Shown: in pieces, positions 1 to 5,317 of the stretch
How the letters are laid out: every line of letters starts with the position of its first letter
Numbering within the stretch: the first letter of the stretch is position 1
Assembly: GCA_937868035.1 (NCBI GenBank)
Contig: CALMLK010000379.1
Coordinates: 1-5,317 of the forward strand
DNA length: 5,317 nt
Source: an uncultured Alphaproteobacteria bacterium
GTDB taxonomy: Bacteria; Pseudomonadota; Alphaproteobacteria; Rhizobiales; Aestuariivirgaceae
Direction of reading: 5' to 3'
The notes under the pieces: generated by a model
What the model was told of the DNA's origin: nothing
What the model saw: only the letters and a program-made list of their open reading frames with translations
Database searches by the model: none
Made by a program: the position numbers and the translations under genes

Positions 1-1436
<1,436 letters not shown>

Positions 1437-3560
1437 TCAGTAAAGCTCGCCGTCCTTGACCATGCGCTTGCGTTGGGGCGGAGGCGGTGCATCGCCGCCG
1501 TCATCGATGCCGAAGATGCGGGCGAAGAGACCGCGCTTCTTCTTCTTGCGCGGCACGGGCGCCACGTCTTCCTCGGCGATCTGCGGATCAGCCTCGATCG
1601 CATCCTGGGGCGCGGTGTCGGCCACGACGGCGTCGGTTTCCGGTGGTGCCTGCATTTCGCCGGGCAGGATGCGCGGGCTCAGGCCCTTGTGGGCTTCCTC
1701 CATCACATCCTTCCAGACGAGCGCCGGCAGCGAACCGCCTGTCACCTTCTTGGTGGGCGAACTGTCGTCGTTCCCCATCCACACGGTCGTCACATAATAA
1801 GGTGTGAAGCCGATGAACCAGGCGTCGCGGTAATCCTGGCTGGTGCCGGTCTTGCCGCCGATGTCGAGGTTGTCGAACTCCGCCTTGGTAGCGGTGCCTT
1901 CTCGCACCACGGCACGGAAGAGAATGTTCATGGCGCCGAGGTCATTGTCGGAGACGACGCGGCCCAGCCCGTCGCCCTTGCGCTGGTACAGCACCTTGCC
2001 GCTCTTGGTGTAGATGCGCGTCACAACATAGGGTTCGACGGCATAGCCGCCATTGGCGAAGGGCGTGTAGGCCGCCGTGAGTTCAAGCGGTGTGACTTCC
2101 GATGTGCCGAGGGCAATGGTGGCGTCCGTGCCCAGTTGCGAGGTGATGCCGAGGCGGTGGGCCACGGCTGCAACGGCCTGCGGCGTCACCGCCTGCCCGA
2201 GGCGTGCCGCCACCGTGTTGATGGAGAGCGCAAAGGCGCGCTCCAGCGTGACCGGTCCGAGGTAGCGGTCGGTGTAGTTCTGCGGCGCCCATTTGCCGAT
2301 GCGGATCGGCTCATCCACCTCGACGCTTTCCGGCCGGTAGCCGTTCTCGATGGCGGCGAGATAGACGAAGGGCTTGAAGGCCGAACCCGGCTGGCGCTTC
2401 GCCTTGACCGCGCGGTTGAACTGGCTGCGCTTGTAGGACCGCCCGCCGACGAGCGCCTTCACCGCACCCCGCGTGTCGAGCGTCACCACGGCGCCCTCGC
2501 TCACCGCCAGCTTCTTGCCGTTGTCGGCGAGGCGCTTCCGGAGCGAGGCTTCCGCCTTGAGCTGCATCACCGTGTCGAGCGTCGTTTCGATCACCAGCGA
2601 TTCATGGGTGTCCTTGGTGTAGAGTGGCAGCTGGTCGATGATCCAGTCCACGGCATATTGCGTCGCCGGCACATAGTCGGCGGGCGTCGTCTTGGTGGAG
2701 GAGGCGAGCGCCTCGCTCATGTCGTCCGCCGTGATGTATCCCTCCTGCACCATGTTCTGCAGCACGAGCGTCGCCCGCTCGCGGGCCTCCTGCGGACGCC
2801 TGGCCGGATTGTAGGTGGTGGGGGCCTTGAGGACGCCGGCGAGCGTAGCTGCTTCCATGATCGACAGCTCTTCCGGCGACTTGCCGTAGAAGGCCCGGCT
2901 GGCCTTGTCGATGCCGTTGGCCCCGCCGCCGAAATAGACGCGGTTCAGGTAGAGCTGGAGGATTTCATCCTTTGAGAATTTGGTCTCCAGCCAGATCGCG
3001 AGCACCGCTTCCTGCAGCTTGCGGTTCAGCGTGCGCTCGGGCGAGAGAAAGAGGTTCTTGGCAAGCTGCTGGGTCAGGGTGGAGCCGCCTTGCGTCATGC
3101 GCCCGCCGCGCAGGTTGCTCAGCATGGCGCGTCCCAGCCCCCACGGATCGATGCCGTGATGGCTGTAGAAGCGCCGGTCCTCGATGGCGATGATGGCGTT
3201 GGGCACGTAGTCGGGAAGCGCCTCGATGTTCACGCTGTCGCCGAAGAAGGTGCCGCGCTGGGCGAGTTCGGTGCCGTCCGAGGCGAGGATCATGATGCCC
3301 GGTTCGCGCTCGGGCACCTGGAAGACGCCCTTCTGTGCCAGCGTGAACCAGATGAAGGCAAAGGTCGCGGCACCTGCAATAGCGGCCCAGAAGCCCAGCG
3401 CCAGCATGAAGCGGAACAGCCAGCCCAACAGGCTGCGCCGCCGCTTGCGCGGAGCAGGTTCTGCCACGCGCCCGCGCCGTTCGGAGAATAGCTGCGGTTC
3501 CTGCCGTCCCCGCCGTTGCGATTGCGCGGCTTTCTTCTTTCCGCCGCCAAACCAGCCCAT
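1437..3560 (-). CDS. Class A penicillin-binding protein (PBP1A-type transglycosylase/transpeptidase), 707 aa
   Basis: A bifunctional peptidoglycan synthase: the glycosyltransferase polymerises lipid II into glycan strands and the transpeptidase cross-links stem peptides, on the periplasmic face of the inner membrane. The N-terminus is cytoplasmic and very basic (residues 8-42, including RKRRR), followed by one membrane segment at about 45-73. The GT51 domain (about 85-260) shows [12 protein letters not shown] with catalytic Glu127, then [15 protein letters not shown] (158-172) and [13 protein letters not shown] with Glu184. The transpeptidase (about 355-625) carries SAFK with nucleophile Ser393, SIN at 446-448 and KTGTS at 570-574. 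At 707 aa it is shorter than E. coli PBP1a (850) or PBP1b (844): there is no room for a UB2H domain between membrane segment and GT51, nor for a full OB-type domain between GT51 and transpeptidase. The tail (about 640-707) is acidic, then KKKK-basic, then Pro-rich. The ATG at 3560 is supported by a GGAG six bases upstream and by the family's short basic N-terminus. All catalytic motifs are intact. Confidence 0.95.
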   Translation of the reverse strand: MGWFGGGKKKAAQSQRRGRQEPQLFSERRGRVAEPAPRKRRRSLLGWLFRFMLALGFWAAIAGAATFAFIWFTLAQKGVFQVPEREPGIMILASDGTELAQRGTFFGDSVNIEALPDYVPNAIIAIEDRRFYSHHGIDPWGLGRAMLSNLRGGRMTQGGSTLTQQLAKNLFLSPERTLNRKLQEAVLAIWLETKFSKDEILQLYLNRVYFGGGANGIDKASRAFYGKSPEELSIMEAATLAGVLKAPTTYNPARRPQEARERATLVLQNMVQEGYITADDMSEALASSTKTTPADYVPATQYAVDWIIDQLPLYTKDTHESLVIETTLDTVMQLKAEASLRKRLADNGKKLAVSEGAVVTLDTRGAVKALVGGRSYKRSQFNRAVKAKRQPGSAFKPFVYLAAIENGYRPESVEVDEPIRIGKWAPQNYTDRYLGPVTLERAFALSINTVAARLGQAVTPQAVAAVAHRLGITSQLGTDATIALGTSEVTPLELTAAYTPFANGGYAVEPYVVTRIYTKSGKVLYQRKGDGLGRVVSDNDLGAMNILFRAVVREGTATKAEFDNLDIGGKTGTSQDYRDAWFIGFTPYYVTTVWMGNDDSSPTKKVTGGSLPALVWKDVMEEAHKGLSPRILPGEMQAPPETDAVVADTAPQDAIEADPQIAEEDVAPVPRKKKKRGLFARIFGIDDGGDAPPPPQRKRMVKDGELY

Positions 3561-3566
3561 CGTCCA

Positions 3567-3570
3567 CTCC
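3567..3570 (-). promoter_or_regulatory. Ribosome binding site of the penicillin-binding protein gene
   Basis: On the minus strand GGAG lies six bases before the ATG at 3560, a good Shine-Dalgarno match and spacing. It supports this ATG as the translation start. Confidence 0.7.
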
Positions 3571-3600
3571 GCCCCCGGTTGTACCCGGCGGCACCCTAAA

Positions 3601-3619
3601 GGCCCGGACCTTGCCGGGC
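3601..3619 (-). terminator. Possible terminator hairpin after the dehydratase gene
   Basis: Read on the minus strand, GCCCGG and CCGGGC form a 6-bp all-GC stem around a 6-base loop (arms at 3614-3619 and 3602-3607). A short CTTTA run follows, so the T-tract is weak. It lies about 70 bases past the dehydratase stop and about 40 bases before the penicillin-binding protein start. It could end dehydratase transcription and insulate the downstream gene, or be a hairpin in the leader of that gene. The short T-tract keeps confidence modest. Confidence 0.45.
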
Positions 3620-3686
3620 GGTTACTGGTCCCGCTGTTGCGGGGAAATCATGGGTAAAAGATGGCTGCGAGGGCCGCGTGGGCGCC

Positions 3687-5219
3687 TCACATGACGGCGC
3701 CGATATACCACGGCACGTATTCGTTTTCGCCGTAGCCCAGTTCTTCGGATTTGGTCTTCTGGCCCGACGCGGTCTTCAGCATGAGGTCGAAGATCTGCTG
3801 GCCCTTCACCTCCAGCGGCACACCTTCCACGACGTCACCGCAGTTGATGTCCATGTCGTCGATCATGCGGGTGTAGATGTCGGTGTTGGTGGCGAGCTTG
3901 ATCGAAGGGCAGGGCTTGTTGCCATAGGCGCTGCCACGGCCGGTGGTGAAGCACATGAGATTGGCGCCGCCCGCCACCTGGCCGGTCGCTCCCACGGGAT
4001 CGTAGCCCGGGGTATCCATGAACACGAAGCCCTTGGCGGTCACGGGTTCGGCATAGTTGTAGACGGCCTGCAGCGTGGTGGTGCCACCCTTGGCAGCGGC
4101 GCCCAGCGACTTTTCCAGAATGGTGGTGAGCCCACCCAGCTTGTTGCCGGGCGAGGGGTTGTTGTTCATTTCCATGTTGTTGCGGCGGGTATAATCCTCC
4201 CACCACTTGATGATGCCGACAAGTTTCTCACCCACTTCCCGGGTGGCCGCGCGCCGCGTGAGAAGGTGTTCCGCCCCATAGATTTCCGGCGTCTCCGAAA
4301 GAATGCCGGTGCCGCCATGGCGGACGAGAATATCGACAGCCGCACCCAGCGCCGGATTGGCGGTGATGCCGGAATAGCCGTCCGAGCCGCCGCACTGCAA
4401 CGCCACCACAAGGTCGGAGGCGGGGCACGTCTCGCGCTTCACGTTGTTCACGGAATCGAGCATTTCCTTCACGTAGGCAATGCCGCGGTCCACCGTCTTC
4501 TTGGTGCCGCCGGTTTCCTGGATGGTCATGGTGCGGAAGAGTTCATTCTCCTCCACCTTGTAGGCTTCCTTGAAGCGCGGGATCTGGAAGCCTTCGCAGC
4601 CCAGCCCCACCATCATGACGCCGCCCATGTTGGGGTTCGTGGCATAGCCCCAGGCCGTGCGCTTGAAGGTGTCGAAGATCACGCCGCGGTAATCGATGAC
4701 GCAGCCGTTGTCCTGCGTCAGCGCCACGATGCCGTCGATGTTGGGATAGTCGTTGAGCATGCCGGACCGTTCGACCTCGCGGGCGATGTGTGCCGCGACC
4801 GTGGCCGAGCAGTTCACGCTGGTCATGATGCCGATGTAGTTGCGCGTGCCCACCTTGCCGTTCTTGCGGCGGTAGCCCTGGAAGGTGGCGCGCTGGTTTT
4901 CCGGCAGCACCTCTTCCGTCTTCGCGGCCTGCGCGAAGGCATAGTCGTGCGCCAGTTCGCCCATGATGACGTTGTGCTCATGCACCCATTCGCCGGGCGC
5001 GATGTCGCTCTTGGCGAAGCCGATGATCTGCCCGAACTTGCGGATGGGCTCGCCATTGGCGATCTTCACCGACGCCATCTTGTGGCCACGCATGATTTTC
5101 GCCTGCGCGGTGATGCCCTCAAGGGTCTCGCCCTTTTCGATGATGCGTGTGGCGACGACGACATTGTCAGTGCCGTGAAGGCGCAGGAGAGGCGAGCCGG
5201 GGCGAGACGCTTTATCCAT
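3687..5219 (-). CDS. UxaA-family sugar-acid dehydratase (altronate/galactarate dehydratase type), 510 aa
   Basis: A cytoplasmic lyase of the altronate dehydratase (EC 4.2.1.7) / galactarate dehydratase (EC 4.2.1.42) superfamily, which removes water from a hexonate or hexarate to give a 2-keto-3-deoxy sugar acid. An N-terminal SAF domain (about residues 12-90, with GHKMASVKIANGEPIRKFG) joins through a charged linker (about 91-112) to the catalytic part. Recognisable motifs there are GKVGTRNYIGIMTSVNC (121-137), GLGCEG (205-210), LQCGGSDGYSGITANP (274-289), SETPEIYGAEHLLTRRA (308-324), NNNPSPGNK (352-360) and TTGRGSAYG (425-433). Conserved Cys137, Cys208 and Cys276 are candidate metal or active-site residues. 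The length fits the fused SAF plus catalytic form (E. coli UxaA 495, GarD 523), and the gene looks intact. RETCPAS before the CGGSD motif and the DMDIN segment near the C-terminus resemble GarD, so the substrate is unresolved. I chose the ATG at 5219; an in-frame TTG at 5237 would add six residues but has no ribosome site and lies inside a palindrome. A GGAA stands 10 bases before the ATG. The promoter region suggests inducible control. Confidence 0.92.
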   Translation of the reverse strand: MDKASRPGSPLLRLHGTDNVVVATRIIEKGETLEGITAQAKIMRGHKMASVKIANGEPIRKFGQIIGFAKSDIAPGEWVHEHNVIMGELAHDYAFAQAAKTEEVLPENQRATFQGYRRKNGKVGTRNYIGIMTSVNCSATVAAHIAREVERSGMLNDYPNIDGIVALTQDNGCVIDYRGVIFDTFKRTAWGYATNPNMGGVMMVGLGCEGFQIPRFKEAYKVEENELFRTMTIQETGGTKKTVDRGIAYVKEMLDSVNNVKRETCPASDLVVALQCGGSDGYSGITANPALGAAVDILVRHGGTGILSETPEIYGAEHLLTRRAATREVGEKLVGIIKWWEDYTRRNNMEMNNNPSPGNKLGGLTTILEKSLGAAAKGGTTTLQAVYNYAEPVTAKGFVFMDTPGYDPVGATGQVAGGANLMCFTTGRGSAYGNKPCPSIKLATNTDIYTRMIDDMDINCGDVVEGVPLEVKGQQIFDLMLKTASGQKTKSEELGYGENEYVPWYIGAVM

Positions 5220-5235
5220 GGTGACTTGGTTCCGC

Positions 5236-5253
5236 AAACTGATATAACAGTTT
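5236..5253. promoter_or_regulatory. Candidate operator: 18-bp near-perfect palindrome
   Basis: AAACTGATATAACAGTTT pairs at 8 of 9 positions: arms AAACTG and CAGTTT around an AT-rich 6-base centre. It overlaps the predicted -10 box by two bases and covers the expected transcription start, where a bound dimeric repressor would block initiation. Size and symmetry suit GntR (FadR-type), LacI or IclR family regulators, which commonly control hexuronate and aldarate genes. The regulator cannot be named from this sequence. Confidence 0.5.
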
Positions 5254-5280
5254 AATAGGCCCGGGGGCCTGCGAAAACAA
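5252..5280 (-). promoter_or_regulatory. Predicted promoter of the dehydratase gene
   Basis: Read on the minus strand, TTGTTT (5275-5280) and TATTAA (5252-5257) are separated by exactly 17 bases, a reasonable sigma-70-like arrangement although each hexamer is only a partial match. The expected transcription start is near 5245, giving a leader of about 25 bases before the ATG at 5219. This is a pattern match only. Confidence 0.45.
5257..5270. repeat. GC-rich inverted repeat in the promoter spacer
   Basis: AGGCCC (5257-5262) and GGGCCT (5265-5270) form 6-base arms around GG. It lies between the predicted -35 and -10 boxes of the dehydratase promoter. It could be a second protein-binding site or a chance result of high GC. 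Confidence 0.4.
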
Positions 5281-5302
5281 CCCGGGAAAAGGGATAAGAA
5301 GC

Positions 5303-5317
5303 GTGAAATTGCGACGG
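5303..5317 (+). CDS. Possible start of a divergent gene, cut by the window edge
   Basis: GTG at 5303 opens five codons (M-K-L-R-R) to the end of the window. An AGGGA at 5290-5294 stands eight bases upstream, a plausible ribosome site. A TTTAAT at 5251-5256, with TTGGTT (5226-5231) 19 bases before it, could be its promoter, overlapping the minus-strand -10 box. Divergent placement beside a catabolic gene is typical of a regulator or transport gene. Five codons identify nothing, so this is only a candidate start. Confidence 0.3.

Larger units (their letters stand above)
3561..3686. other. Intergenic region between dehydratase and penicillin-binding protein genes
   Basis: These 126 bp separate two co-oriented minus-strand genes. 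They hold the terminator-like hairpin at 3601-3619 and a second short stem, CCCGC/GCGGG around a 4-base loop (3630-3634 and 3639-3643), with no T-run on either side. I find no convincing sigma-70-type promoter for the penicillin-binding protein gene. Its promoter may be non-canonical, or the gene may partly depend on read-through. No small ORF or RNA gene is evident. Confidence 0.6.

Noticed and set aside
1483..1499. Hairpin just past the gyrB stop as a gyrB terminator
   Set aside because: It lacks a T-run and is explained by Gly/Asp/Pro-rich coding on the opposite strand.
1473..2975. 500-codon open frame on the + strand, opposite the penicillin-binding protein gene
   Set aside because: It lies entirely antisense to a gene with intact catalytic motifs, encodes a His/Arg/Val-rich protein with no recognisable domain, and is expected from high third-position GC on the other strand.
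3629..3644. CCCGC/GCGGG hairpin as a terminator
   Set aside because: The stem is only five base pairs and no T-run follows in either direction.
5220..5237. TTG at 5237 as the dehydratase start
   Set aside because: It has no Shine-Dalgarno match, lies at the edge of the palindrome just downstream of the predicted transcription start, and adds only six residues outside the SAF domain. The ATG at 5219 is simpler.
3678..5255. 525-codon open frame on the + strand, opposite the dehydratase gene
   Set aside because: It mirrors almost the exact extent of the real gene, has the His/Gly/Ala-rich composition of an antisense shadow and shows no family motif. Its length alone is not evidence in such GC-rich DNA.

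Overview
The window looks like a chromosomal segment from a high-GC alphaproteobacterium, most likely of the order Hyphomicrobiales. This rests on strongly GC-biased third codon positions, a GyrB with the long Gram-negative insertion and a C-terminus ending in NVANLDV, and a compact class A penicillin-binding protein. The taxonomic call is an inference from protein style, not from a search.

Three protein genes fill almost all of it. From the left edge to 1436 on the + strand is the C-terminal part (about 60%) of gyrB (DNA gyrase subunit B); its start lies outside the window. It converges on a minus-strand gene (3560 to 1437) for a bifunctional class A penicillin-binding protein (glycosyltransferase family 51 plus transpeptidase). 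The two stop codons abut with no intervening base. Upstream of that gene, 126 bp of non-coding DNA holds a GC-rich, terminator-like hairpin. Next is a second minus-strand gene (5219 to 3687) for a full-length UxaA-family sugar-acid dehydratase (altronate/galactarate dehydratase type) with an N-terminal SAF domain.

The last ~100 bp is a compact regulatory region. It has a plausible minus-strand promoter for the dehydratase gene, an 18-bp near-perfect palindrome over the expected transcription start (a candidate repressor operator), a second GC-rich inverted repeat, and a possible GTG start of a divergent + strand gene that runs off the right edge.

Functionally, two genes are housekeeping (DNA supercoiling and cell-wall synthesis). 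The third is a catabolic gene of hexuronate/aldarate use that appears separately and inducibly controlled. I see no mobile element, CRISPR array, RNA gene or convincing undescribed system. The points most worth follow-up are the operator region, the abutting convergent stops and the unresolved substrate of the dehydratase.
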